Shown: one piece after another, positions 45,375 through 52,890 of the stretch | How the letters are laid out: each line of letters opens with the position of its first letter | Numbering within the stretch: position 1 is the first letter of the stretch | From: Hyphomonas sp. | GTDB taxonomy: Bacteria > Pseudomonadota > Alphaproteobacteria > Caulobacterales > Hyphomonadaceae | Reading direction: 5' to 3' | DNA: 64,000 nucleotides | NCBI RefSeq assembly: GCF_022844445.1 | Contig: NZ_JALHLS010000002.1 | Location: 1 to 64,000 of the forward strand | Position numbers and translations under genes: made by a program | Notes under the pieces: model-generated | Told to the model about the DNA's origin: nothing | Seen by the model: the letters and a program-made list of their open reading frames with translations, nothing else | Databases searched by the model: none

Positions 45375-46287
45375 GGTCTTTCTCCGGTGTTCGGGTAGCG
45401 AGTTCGGTGGTGATCGGGACGGCGTCGGTGCGCATCGGCAGACCGGGGCGCGCCGGGCCAAAGGCAGACGTCAGCATCAAGGTGGACGTGACCAGCAGAT
45501 AAAGGCCAAGCGCGCGGCGCAGGTGCGCCGCGTTGAGACTGTGCGCCATGGCGACGCCCCACGGCGCGGTGATCAGGCTCATCGAGATGATGGCCAGGGC
45601 GGCGATCACATTGACATAGCCGATGGAGCCGAAGGGCAGGCCGGTTTCGCCCAGGCCGCCGAGGACGGAGCCGATTGTGCCGGGTACCGCGATGATCGTG
45701 CCGAAACCGGCGGCGGTGGCGACCGCGCGGTGCATGGGTTGGCCGCTCAGTGTCATGATCAGAACGGCCGGCGTGCCGCCGCCAATGCCGAGCAGGGTGC
45801 AATAGCCGCCGAGAACGCTGCCCAGGCCGCCGCGCAGCATGCCCGTCGGCATCTGGCCAGCGATGGGACCGTTCTTCGTCAGTGCCGGGAACAGGAAGTG
45901 CCAGGACATGATGAACACGCCGATGCCGAAGGTGACCTTGAGCGCTTGCCCGTCCATGTAGCGCGCAATGATCAGCCCAAGGACGACCCCGGCGACCACC
46001 CAGGGCGTCCAGCTCCTCAATATGTCGAAGTCGACCGCGCCGCGCCGGGCATGCGCCTGAACGGAGCGCAGGGAGGTGAAGATGATCGTGGCGAGCGAGG
46101 TGCCGATGGCGACGTGCATGATCTTGTCGCCGTCACCACCAGTGCCCAGCAGGGTAAGCACGGAGGCCAGCGCCGGCACCACGACAAAGCCGCCGCCGAT
46201 GCCGAACAAGCCTGCCACGAAGCCGGCCAGCGCGCCGGCCGCCAGCATGGCCGCAATGAACATCAGCGTGTCGCCCGTAATCGCCAA
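45364..46287 (-). CDS. TSUP-family (TauE/SafE) membrane permease
   Basis: A 307-residue polytopic inner-membrane protein with about eight membrane segments. It shows the two TauE-type repeats: GLFGIGGGFVVVPALASVL near the N-terminus and YCTLLGIGGGTPAVLIMTLSG in the middle. TSUP proteins move sulfite, sulfonates, organosulfur or similar anions, mostly as exporters. The start appears to be TTG at 46287 with AGGAG seven bases upstream; an ATG at 46263 is the alternative. It is translated with the overlapping Tat aminotransferase, which suggests that the two share a substrate or product. It is divergent from the A-type carrier gene. Confidence 0.85.
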   Translation of the reverse strand: MAITGDTLMFIAAMLAAGALAGFVAGLFGIGGGFVVVPALASVLTLLGTGGDGDKIMHVAIGTSLATIIFTSLRSVQAHARRGAVDFDILRSWTPWVVAGVVLGLIIARYMDGQALKVTFGIGVFIMSWHFLFPALTKNGPIAGQMPTGMLRGGLGSVLGGYCTLLGIGGGTPAVLIMTLSGQPMHRAVATAAGFGTIIAVPGTIGSVLGGLGETGLPFGSIGYVNVIAALAIISMSLITAPWGVAMAHSLNAAHLRRALGLYLLVTSTLMLTSAFGPARPGLPMRTDAVPITTELATRTPEKDHGI

Positions 46288-46481
46288 GCACGACTCCTGC
46301 CGGAAATGCGGCCTGCAACCGGGTTACGCCTGTTATGGCCGGGCGCAATTCTCCGGGACCGGAAAGGGCGCCAAATGGCCGATTCCGGCGGCAGACGGCG
46401 GCCGTTTGACCAGCAGGGCAACAAAACTTGGGCAACCCGGCAGGCCTTGATCTTACCGCGCCAATCGCCCACCTATGGGGC

Positions 46482-46841
46482 ATGGCCAGACGACCCCGCC
46501 CGAAACCCGTGAAACTGTCTGATTCCGCCGCAGCGCGCGTGCGGGACATCATGGCCGAGCGCGGCCTTGGTTACCTTCGGGTCGGCGTGAAGAATGGCGG
46601 CTGCGCGGGCATGGAATATGTCATGGACTATGCCGCCGCGCCGGAGCCGCTCGACGAAGTGGTCGAGGACAATGGCGTCACGATCGTGATTGATGCGAAG
46701 GCCGTCCTGTTCCTGCTGGGCAGCGAGCTCGATTACGAGACGACGCTGCTGCACGAGAAATTCGTGTTCCGGAACCCGAACCAGACGGACGCCTGCGGCT
46801 GCGGCGAAAGCGTCACCATTGTTCCCGCCGCGGCGGAATGA
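46482..46841 (+). CDS. sufA: A-type Fe-S carrier (SufA/IscA/ErpA family)
   Basis: A 119-residue cluster carrier protein. The three ligand cysteines are C41 (KNGGCAGMEY), C105 and C107 (DACGCGES), as in all A-type carriers. It hands [4Fe-4S] or [2Fe-2S] clusters from the SufBC2D scaffold to apoproteins. It lies on the same strand as the suf operon but is separated from sufT by the opposite-strand aminotransferase/TSUP pair, so it needs its own promoter in the 194-bp gap. It overlaps the next gene by ATGA. Confidence 0.93.
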   Translation: MARRPRPKPVKLSDSAAARVRDIMAERGLGYLRVGVKNGGCAGMEYVMDYAAAPEPLDEVVEDNGVTIVIDAKAVLFLLGSELDYETTLLHEKFVFRNPNQTDACGCGESVTIVPAAAE

Positions 46842-47326
46842 TCGTTCGCAGTTTCGCGCCGATTGCGGCGCCGGATGCGAAAATCCTCATCCTTGGCAGC
46901 ATGCCTGGCGTTGCCTCGCTGGACGCGGGCCAATACTACGCCCATCCCCGTAACGCGTTCTGGCCGATCATGGGCGCGCTGTTTGGCGCGGGACCGGACC
47001 TGGCGTATGCAGAGCGTGTGGAGCGGCTTAAGTCGCGGGGCGTGGCGGTGTGGGACGTCCTGCAGGCCTGCGAGCGCGAGGGCAGCCTCGATTCGAACAT
47101 CCGCAGCGAAGTGCCCAACGATTTTGCGGCCTTCTTCGCGGCGCATGCCGAGCTGCGCACCCTGGCGCTGAACGGCGGCAAGGCGGCGGCGAGCTTTCGC
47201 AAGCACGCCGCGCGCCTGCTACCGGACGGCGCGGCTTTGCATGCCTTGCCCTCCACTAGTCCCGCCCATGCGGCGCGCAGCTTCGAGGCAAAGTGTGATC
47301 TGTGGCGGGCCGCGCTTTGCGCCTGA
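46838..47326 (+). CDS. Hypoxanthine-DNA glycosylase (UDG superfamily family 6)
   Basis: A 162-residue DNA glycosylase that removes deaminated adenine (hypoxanthine) from DNA. Family-6 features are ILGSMPGVASLDAGQYYAHPRNAFWPIMG in the active-site part (the conserved Asn in PRNAFW) and LPSTSPAHA at the end. It is the single-domain form without extra C-terminal Fe-S elements. It is coupled to the A-type carrier gene by ATGA and converges on the Gdx exporter gene without a gap. Confidence 0.88.
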   Translation: MIVRSFAPIAAPDAKILILGSMPGVASLDAGQYYAHPRNAFWPIMGALFGAGPDLAYAERVERLKSRGVAVWDVLQACEREGSLDSNIRSEVPNDFAAFFAAHAELRTLALNGGKAAASFRKHAARLLPDGAALHALPSTSPAHAARSFEAKCDLWRAALCA

Positions 47327-47650
47327 TCAGATCCCGTCGCCCGAAAGCTTCATCAGGATGATGCCGCCAGCGATCAGCAGTGCGGCGAGCACACGCAGCG
47401 CCGTGGCGGGTTCCCCGAGCCACAGCACGCCGACGGCGAACGCGCCGATCGCGCCGATGCCGGTCCAGACCATGTAAGCGGTGCCGAGCGGCAGGCTTCG
47501 CATGGCGAGCGCCAGCAGGAAGAAGCTTGCGGGCATTGCCGCGGCCATCAGCAGGGTCGGCGTAAGGCGCGTAAAACCGGCGGACTGTTTCATGGCGACA
47601 GCCCAGACGATTTCGAGCAGGCCGGCAAGGATGAGGTAGATCCAGGACAT
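47327..47650 (-). CDS. gdx: SugE/Gdx-type small multidrug resistance protein (guanidinium exporter)
   Basis: A 107-residue four-helix inner-membrane protein of the SMR family. The essential Glu is E13 (AGLLEIVWAVAMKQSAGF), and MRSLPLGTAYMVWTGIGAIGA matches the SugE/Gdx subfamily rather than EmrE. Gdx proteins export guanidinium in exchange for protons as an antiparallel dimer. CGGAG is 10 bases before the ATG. The upstream region contains a candidate guanidine-II riboswitch, in line with this function. Confidence 0.9.
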   Translation of the reverse strand: MSWIYLILAGLLEIVWAVAMKQSAGFTRLTPTLLMAAAMPASFFLLALAMRSLPLGTAYMVWTGIGAIGAFAVGVLWLGEPATALRVLAALLIAGGIILMKLSGDGI

Positions 47651-47667
47651 GGGATGCTCCGGTTTAT

Positions 47668-47713
47668 CGGGCCGTCCCGGTCATGTTTCCGGCACCGGGG
47701 GAAGCCGTTCTCC
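47668..47713 (-). ncRNA. Candidate guanidine-II (mini-ykkC) riboswitch of the gdx gene
   Basis: On the minus strand two hairpins with ACGG loops stand in tandem. The one nearer the gene is perfect (CGGG-ACGG-CCCG, 47668-47679). The other is weaker (GGAG around AACGGC, with TTCC; 47700-47713). They are about 20 bases apart, and CGGAG follows before the gdx ATG. Two ACGR-loop hairpins directly upstream of a sugE/gdx gene are the mini-ykkC signature that binds guanidinium. The weak first hairpin keeps confidence moderate. Confidence 0.5.
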
Positions 47714-47762
47714 TGAATGTGGCGGCGAGATAGGACATCCGCAACGGGATTCCAGAGGTGGT

Positions 47763-48569
47763 TCAGGCCTTGCTGTACGCCGATAGATCGTCCGGGGTGG
47801 GCTTGGCTTCGAAGCCGTTCGGCGGGTCGGGGATTAAGGTTGCGCGCCTTACCGGTTCGCCGGTGGCTTCGGCGACAAGTTCGGCGGTGCGGGCCTCAAC
47901 GGCCTCGGTGAGGCGCGCGATGAATTCGTCCTTTGGAAGGCCGGGCGGGATGGGTTCGAGGAATTCGATCACGGCCTTGCCGGTTCGGCGCGGCGATTCC
48001 TGTTGCTGCCAGAACACGCCGATATTCGTGGCAACCGGCACGACGGGCACCCCCATCGCTTCGGCCATGTGCCAGACGCCGGACTTGTAGCGGAAGTGAT
48101 AGCCGACCGGGGCGAGGTGGCCTTCCGGATAGATCAGCACACGGCGGCCGTCATCCTTGGCTCTTTGCATGCCGTTGGCGAGCGAAGAGGCTTTCTTTTC
48201 GCCGCCGCCGCAGGTGTCGATGACAATGGCGCCAAGCTTCTTCAGGATGCCGGACACAAGCGGGAAGCGCTCAAGGTGGTCACCAGTGACGAAGGCGAGG
48301 TTGTGGACTTCCGGGTAGACGAGGAAACCGTCGCCCCAGCTCTGGTGTTTGGAGGCGATCACGAAGGCGCCATCGGGGAGGTTGGCGCGCCCGCGCACCT
48401 CCTTGCGGATGCCGGCGACAATGCGCAGTGCCCAGTTCATCGCGCGTGTATAGCTCTTGATGATCGCACGCACGGGGCTGTGGCCCGGCCAGGCGAGAAA
48501 GGGCAGCGAGACGAGCACATAGATGATCGACAAGAGCCAGTAGGCCATCTGGAAAAGGGTACCGCGCAT
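47763..48569 (-). CDS. PlsC-like 1-acyl-glycerol-3-phosphate acyltransferase family protein
   Basis: A 268-residue membrane acyltransferase that would convert lysophosphatidic to phosphatidic acid. The HX4D motif (KHQSWGD, H75 and D80) and the later YPEGHLAP block are present, with an N-terminal membrane segment (about residues 8-30). The length and motifs fit PlsC, though other acyl acceptors are used by relatives. It is co-directional with the downstream TetR gene (48596-49207), whose product could regulate it. The ATG at 48569 is preceded only weakly by GGAG. Confidence 0.87.
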   Translation of the reverse strand: MRGTLFQMAYWLLSIIYVLVSLPFLAWPGHSPVRAIIKSYTRAMNWALRIVAGIRKEVRGRANLPDGAFVIASKHQSWGDGFLVYPEVHNLAFVTGDHLERFPLVSGILKKLGAIVIDTCGGGEKKASSLANGMQRAKDDGRRVLIYPEGHLAPVGYHFRYKSGVWHMAEAMGVPVVPVATNIGVFWQQQESPRRTGKAVIEFLEPIPPGLPKDEFIARLTEAVEARTAELVAEATGEPVRRATLIPDPPNGFEAKPTPDDLSAYSKA

Positions 48570-48595
48570 GGGGGTGATGCTCCGTAGGCGAAGGA

Positions 48596-49207
48596 TCAGG
48601 CAGATTTAAGGACGGCGAGCACAGCGCGCGATAGGGCGGGCGCGTGCTGGGAAAGCGGGCCCTGCAGGCGGTTGTAGATCTTGTTTTGACCTGCTTGCAT
48701 GACCACGCCCAGGGCCATGGCCGCCTTCAGCGCAGGATCGCCCTTCGGTATCGCGCCGGCATCCATCAGGCCACTGATGATCTTCTCGGTGACCGAGACT
48801 GGGTCGTCTTCGCGGCGCTTGTCGTAGGGCAGGTAACGGTTCAGCGAGACGAGGTGGAAGGAGAAGAGTAGAAAGTCTTCGTCCGCCAGCGTGCAATAGG
48901 CGAGCACGGCGGCGTGGACTTTAGTGTCAAGGCTGCCTTTGCTCGACAGCGCCTCGGTCAGCATCTGCGACAGGCGATTGTGGGTGGCCTGGAAGAGCGA
49001 GAGGGCGAGTTCGTCCTTGCCCTTGTAGTGGCGGTAGAGCGCGCCTTCTGAGACGCCCGCCTTGTCGGCGATCTCGCGCGTTGTGGCGGCGTCCACGCCT
49101 TCGTGGATAAACAGCTTCAGCGCCGCCCGCTCGATCTTCGGCTTGGCGTTGCGCACCCGCGGCTTCTTGTCGGGCGGCTGGGGCGGCGGGGCGGCGGATC
49201 GGGCCAT
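48596..49207 (-). CDS. TetR-family transcriptional regulator
   Basis: A 203-residue repressor-type protein with the N-terminal helix-turn-helix at about residues 20-75 (ALKLFIHEGVDAATTREIADKAGVSEGALYRHYKGKDEL), followed by an all-helical ligand domain. The N-terminal tail is Pro/Arg-rich. GGAGAC lies before the ATG. It is transcribed with the acyltransferase gene (26-bp gap), so it probably regulates that gene or itself. The ligand is unknown. Confidence 0.9.
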   Translation of the reverse strand: MARSAAPPPQPPDKKPRVRNAKPKIERAALKLFIHEGVDAATTREIADKAGVSEGALYRHYKGKDELALSLFQATHNRLSQMLTEALSSKGSLDTKVHAAVLAYCTLADEDFLLFSFHLVSLNRYLPYDKRREDDPVSVTEKIISGLMDAGAIPKGDPALKAAMALGVVMQAGQNKIYNRLQGPLSQHAPALSRAVLAVLKSA

Positions 49208-49337
49208 GCGGAATGTCTCCGGTTACAGGCCGGCATATAGCAGGCGGTCGGCCAGATTGCAAGTGATCATTCGCTCACTGGGGTGCGGGATCCGTGAATG
49301 ACGCGTAAACCATTGGAAGGTGTGGAGGGCGCCAAAT

Positions 49338-49369
49338 GCAAACCGGGCGCACCGTCTGGGTGCGCCCGG
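49338..49369 (-). terminator. Rho-independent terminator of the purC-purS operon
   Basis: CCGGGCGCACC at 49343-49353 pairs perfectly with GGTGCGCCCGG at 49359-49369 around a five-base loop. The minus-strand transcript continues with TTTGCATTTGG. It lies 28 bp after the purS stop. Confidence 0.8.
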
Positions 49370-49396
49370 AAAGGGTGTTCGATTGTGAATTGCCGC

Positions 49397-49642
49397 CTAG
49401 GCGAGGACGTCGATCCGGTAGCTTTCGATGACGGTATTTGCGAGCAGCTTCTCGCACATTTCCTTCACGCGCTTTTCGGCGTCGGCCTTTGCAAGGCCGT
49501 CCTCGAGTTCAAGTTCGATCACTTTGCCGACGCGGGCGGCGGAGACTTCGCCGTAACCCATGCGGGCGAGTGTATCGGCGACGGCCTTGCCCTGGGGATC
49601 CAGCACGCCGGATTTCAGCGAGACGTGAACGACGGCCTTCAT
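49397..49642 (-). CDS. purS: FGAM synthase small subunit PurS
   Basis: An 81-residue protein ([20 protein letters not shown]..., GKVIELELEDG) of normal PurS length. PurS, PurQ and PurL together form formylglycinamidine ribonucleotide synthase in the fourth step of purine synthesis. The ATG overlaps the TAA of purC by one base (TAATG). purQ and purL are not here; a terminator follows, so they lie elsewhere. I reject a longer frame that starts within purC. Confidence 0.95.
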   Translation of the reverse strand: MKAVVHVSLKSGVLDPQGKAVADTLARMGYGEVSAARVGKVIELELEDGLAKADAEKRVKEMCEKLLANTVIESYRIDVLA

Positions 49643-50418
49643 TATTTGCTGCCTCCGGTGAAGCTGACGACGTTGTCCGTGTCGCCCGATTCCTTGATGA
49701 TCCCAAGGCGGCGCGCAACTTCGGCATAGGCTTCCGTCACGCCGCCGAGGTCGCGGCGAAAACGGTCCTTGTCCAGCTTCTCGCCGGTCTTGTAATCCCA
49801 CAGGCGGCAGCTGTCCGGGCTGATCTCATCGGCCAGCAAGATGCGCGGCATGTCGTGATCGTTCTCGAAATAGCGGCCGAATTCGATCTTGAAATCGACG
49901 AGGCGGATGCCGGCGCCGGCGAACAGGCCGGACATGTAGTCGTTCACGCGCAGGGCGAGCGCGATGATGTCGTCATACTCTTGCGGCGTCGCCCAGCCGA
50001 AAGCTGCAATGTGCTCCTCGGAGACCATCGGGTCGTGGAGCGCGTCGCTCTTGTAGTAAAATTCCACAAGCGGGCGAGGCAGCTGCTGGCCTTCGGGCAT
50101 GCCGAGGCGTGTCGACAGGGAACCGGCTGCGATGTTGCGGACAACGACTTCGAGCGGGATGATCTCGACCTTGCGGATCAGCTGCTCGCGCATGTTGAGA
50201 CGGCGTATGAAGTGCGTCGGGATTCCGATGGCGCTCAGCTGCGTCATGATGAACTCGCTGATGCGATTGTTCAGCACGCCCTTGCCGTCGAGCACGGCTT
50301 TCTTCTGGGCATCGAACGCCGTCGTGTCGTCCTTGAAATACTGGATCAGCGTGCCCGGCTCCGGGCCCTCATAGAGGATTTTCGCTTTTCCCTCATAGAC
50401 GATGCGCCGTTTGCTCAT
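49642..50418 (-). CDS. purC: SAICAR synthetase
   Basis: A 258-residue enzyme that joins aspartate to CAIR in purine synthesis. The family pattern is complete: [57 protein letters not shown] and [17 protein letters not shown] (with the catalytic Asp). It is the first gene of a two-gene operon with purS, divergent from the DUF1476 gene with a 180-bp gap holding both promoters. Confidence 0.97.
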   Translation of the reverse strand: MSKRRIVYEGKAKILYEGPEPGTLIQYFKDDTTAFDAQKKAVLDGKGVLNNRISEFIMTQLSAIGIPTHFIRRLNMREQLIRKVEIIPLEVVVRNIAAGSLSTRLGMPEGQQLPRPLVEFYYKSDALHDPMVSEEHIAAFGWATPQEYDDIIALALRVNDYMSGLFAGAGIRLVDFKIEFGRYFENDHDMPRILLADEISPDSCRLWDYKTGEKLDKDRFRRDLGGVTEAYAEVARRLGIIKESGDTDNVVSFTGGSK

Positions 50419-50598
50419 CTTATCCGGCCCTTCCTGCAGTGCCTGGGGGCCTTCTGCCCGGCGGAATCACCGGCCAGCACCCCTGAAGGCGCGACTGTTA
50501 CGCCAAGTCGCAGGCAGAAACAATTATTGCGAACACCCGGCCCGGCGACCTATATGACCGCTGACAAGCCAACGTCTGACACAGAAAAGGGTATTTCC

Positions 50599-50928
50599 AT
50601 GAGCTCATTCGATGATCGTGAACGCGCCGAGGAAGCCCGGTATGCCCTCGACCAGCAGACGCAGATGCGCGTAGCCGCCCGCCGGAACAAGTTGCTGGGT
50701 CTCTGGGCCGCCGGCCTGATGGGCGTCAGCGGCGCAGATGCCGAGGTTTATGCCAAGAGCGTTGTGGTGGCGGATCTTGAGGAAGCCGGCGACGGCGACG
50801 TGATCCGCAAGGTGCTGGGCGACCTGACAGCGGCGGGCATCACCCGTACCGAAGCGCAGATCAAGGAAGAGCTGGCGCGCCTGTTGCCGGTCGCTCGCGA
50901 GGAAATCATCCGCGAAGTCAAAGGCTGA
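50599..50928 (+). CDS. DUF1476 protein: F1-ATPase inhibitor zeta subunit
   Basis: A 109-residue helical protein beginning MSSFDDRERAEEARYALD, with ARRNKLLGLWAA and VIRKVLGDL, the signature of the alphaproteobacterial zeta subunit. In Paracoccus this protein binds F1 and blocks ATP hydrolysis, a role comparable to IF1 and epsilon. The ATG at 50599 matches the family N-terminus exactly. It is monocistronic and far from any atp genes in this window. Confidence 0.92.
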   Translation: MSSFDDRERAEEARYALDQQTQMRVAARRNKLLGLWAAGLMGVSGADAEVYAKSVVVADLEEAGDGDVIRKVLGDLTAAGITRTEAQIKEELARLLPVAREEIIREVKG

Positions 50929-50934
50929 CAGGTC

Positions 50935-51951
50935 TCAACGAGCCTGAACAGACTTCAGGCTGCCGCCGGATGCCGGAACATAACTGTCGGCGCAGCTCGG
51001 TGTCTCGTGGCCCAGCGGCGTGAACGAGACGCAGTTGAACTGCGCGCCGGCCCCGTCCCGGAACAAGGGCTTGCCGTGCCAGCCCTGAATGCTGGATTTG
51101 CCCGTCCAGGTGCTGAACATTACTTTGCCGGCGGTCTGCGGAACACCGGGGTCGCCTGGCCGCGTTGCATAGTAAGGCACGCCGTCGACGAACCAGGTGA
51201 TACCATCGGGGCGCCATTCGAAGGCATAGAGACGGGGCGCAGCAGCCGCGTCGAAGGGCAGATCGAAGACCGCAGGCTGGTTGGTCTTGCCCTTCCGGAA
51301 ATAGTTGAAATGAATCTTGGTCGTATCCGTGCCGAGAAACTCGATATCGATTTCATCATGCGGGTCGCCGAACCACGGGCCGGTATAGGTGAAGAAGGCC
51401 GTGACGAGACCTGAGCCGGGAGCCGGCTGCATGATCACTTCGTAGCGGCCATAATGGTAGGTCTGTCCGGACTGCATCTCGGCTGCCGTGTAGGGCAGGC
51501 CGCCATGAGACTCTCGTTTCACTTCGAGAAAGGCGCCGCCATTGCGGGCATCGACGTTCGCGGGCAGCCAGTCGCCGCCATAGTAGGAGTTGGCATTGCC
51601 GTGATCGGACGCGGTGAAGACGGGGTCCTCGGACGGGAACGTCAGGCGCGTCAGGAAGCCGCCGGTGCGAGGCTTGCGTTTCGGCGACCACGGTTGTGTG
51701 ACAACCGGCGCCATATCCCGCTCGACTGGGCGCACCCAGGGGTAAAAGTCCGGTTCGTTTGCCGCGGCGACCGGTTCAGGCAGGACGGCGGCTGCTTCAG
51801 TTTCGGACAGGGGGCTGCGCGCCGGGGCCGGTGGCTGCAATAGCCAGAGGGCCAGCGCGAGGAAAGCCGCCCAGCTGCCCAGCACAAGCCGGTCAACGCC
51901 GGTATCGGCGCAGCGCCATTGTGCGGCAGGTGATGGTTTATGCTCGGCCAA
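50935..51951 (-). CDS. GH16-family glycoside hydrolase, second paralogue
   Basis: A protein of about 338 residues with an N-terminal membrane segment (residues about 22-38), a Pro/Ala-rich linker, then a GH16 domain. The catalytic motif PHDEIDIEFLG is intact (E200, D202, E204), with YGRYEVIMQPAPGSG before it. These segments repeat almost word for word in the GH16 protein at 3380-4252, so the two are paralogues. The start appears to be TTG at 51951; no ATG lies upstream of the membrane segment. It is isolated from other polysaccharide genes, convergent with the zeta gene. Confidence 0.82.
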   Translation of the reverse strand: MAEHKPSPAAQWRCADTGVDRLVLGSWAAFLALALWLLQPPAPARSPLSETEAAAVLPEPVAAANEPDFYPWVRPVERDMAPVVTQPWSPKRKPRTGGFLTRLTFPSEDPVFTASDHGNANSYYGGDWLPANVDARNGGAFLEVKRESHGGLPYTAAEMQSGQTYHYGRYEVIMQPAPGSGLVTAFFTYTGPWFGDPHDEIDIEFLGTDTTKIHFNYFRKGKTNQPAVFDLPFDAAAAPRLYAFEWRPDGITWFVDGVPYYATRPGDPGVPQTAGKVMFSTWTGKSSIQGWHGKPLFRDGAGAQFNCVSFTPLGHETPSCADSYVPASGGSLKSVQAR

Positions 51952-52014
51952 GACCCGGGCCCCTATGTTAACGCTTCGCTAACCAGCAAAAAATGCGCCA
52001 ACGCGGGTAAGGAA

Positions 52015-52638
52015 TCAGGCGGCCGAACCGTCATCCGGAGCAGGGGCGGTGAGGGCGGAGCGATTGCGCATCATGAACAGCGGCACCGAGCCGATGGGTG
52101 TGATGGCCCAGTCAAGCGGCTGGTCATGCGACTCCGCCGGGACCCGGTCGATCTGCTGGGCCGCATAGGCGACCGCGCAGGCGAAGGCGCGGCCCTTGGC
52201 CCGCAGGACCGACAGCGCCTGATCGTAATGGCCCCGGCCATAGCCGAGCCGGTTTCCCAGCGTGTCGAAGGCGAGCAAGGGCGTGAGCACCAGCGTTGGC
52301 GTCGCCTCTGGCGCGTCTTCCGGCGGCTCTGACAGGCCGAAGCCGCGCCGCTCCAGCGGCTCGCCGGGTGACCACAACCGCCAGCTGATACCCTGAGGCG
52401 TCATGCGTGGCAGGCAGGTTTCCGCTCCCGCGCGGGCCAGCCGGTCGAGCAGCGGCATGGGGTCGAGTTCTTCATTGATCGGAACATAGGCCGAGACGAC
52501 CGGGCCATAGCGCTCCAGGAGCTTCATCGGGAAAATCGCCGCGAGCTTTTCAGCCGCATCCGGGTCGCGGGCGGCGGCTTCCGCGCGCAACGTGCGCATC
52601 CGGTGGCGCAGGTTTGTCTTGTCGTCTTCGATACTCAT
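52015..52638 (-). CDS. ygfA: 5-formyltetrahydrofolate cyclo-ligase
   Basis: A 207-residue enzyme that converts 5-formyl-THF to 5,10-methenyl-THF with ATP. The N-terminus TNLRHRMRTLRAEA, the middle EELDPMPL/LPRMTPQGISW and the C-terminal signature RLGYGRGHYDQAL are present. It is preceded on the same strand by a 6S RNA gene, a linkage conserved across many proteobacteria. The start MSIEDDKTN at 52638 is clear. Confidence 0.93.
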   Translation of the reverse strand: MSIEDDKTNLRHRMRTLRAEAAARDPDAAEKLAAIFPMKLLERYGPVVSAYVPINEELDPMPLLDRLARAGAETCLPRMTPQGISWRLWSPGEPLERRGFGLSEPPEDAPEATPTLVLTPLLAFDTLGNRLGYGRGHYDQALSVLRAKGRAFACAVAYAAQQIDRVPAESHDQPLDWAITPIGSVPLFMMRNRSALTAPAPDDGSAA

Positions 52639-52681
52639 GGGGCCTTCTAGCGGGGCTTTATGGCGCCGTCACCGAAGAAGG

Positions 52682-52848
52682 GACACAAGAACCGCAATCG
52701 CCGCCGGGCACATTTCACTCCCGTCGACCTAGAGACTAGGTGGGTGCCGGATGAGCCGAGGCCACAGCCCCGACCAGAGTGCCAACTCCCTGACGGTAAG
52801 TAAGGTCGCTGGAGATCAGTCCCTGCGCGCGTCGCAGCCCTTGTGAAC
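52682..52848 (-). ncRNA. ssrS: 6S RNA
   Basis: On the minus strand the ends fold into a 14-bp closing stem, CACAAGGGCTGCGA against TTGCGGTTCTTGTG (including G-T pairs). An apical stem (GTCGGGGC with GCCTCGGC, loop TGTG) and a small ACCTAG/CTAGGT hairpin in the central region lie inside. The size of about 165 nt, the long rod with a central opening and the position about 45 bp upstream of ygfA match 6S RNA, which binds sigma-70 RNA polymerase holoenzyme in stationary phase. The ends are approximate. Confidence 0.75.
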
Positions 52849-52890
52849 GGCCAATGTAGTGGGCCGGGGGGCTGCTGGGAAGGGGCCTGC

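Noticed and set aside
45145-46512. 455-codon frame opposite the aminotransferase and TSUP genes
   Set aside because: Antisense to two overlapping genes with clear families; the translation is low-complexity.
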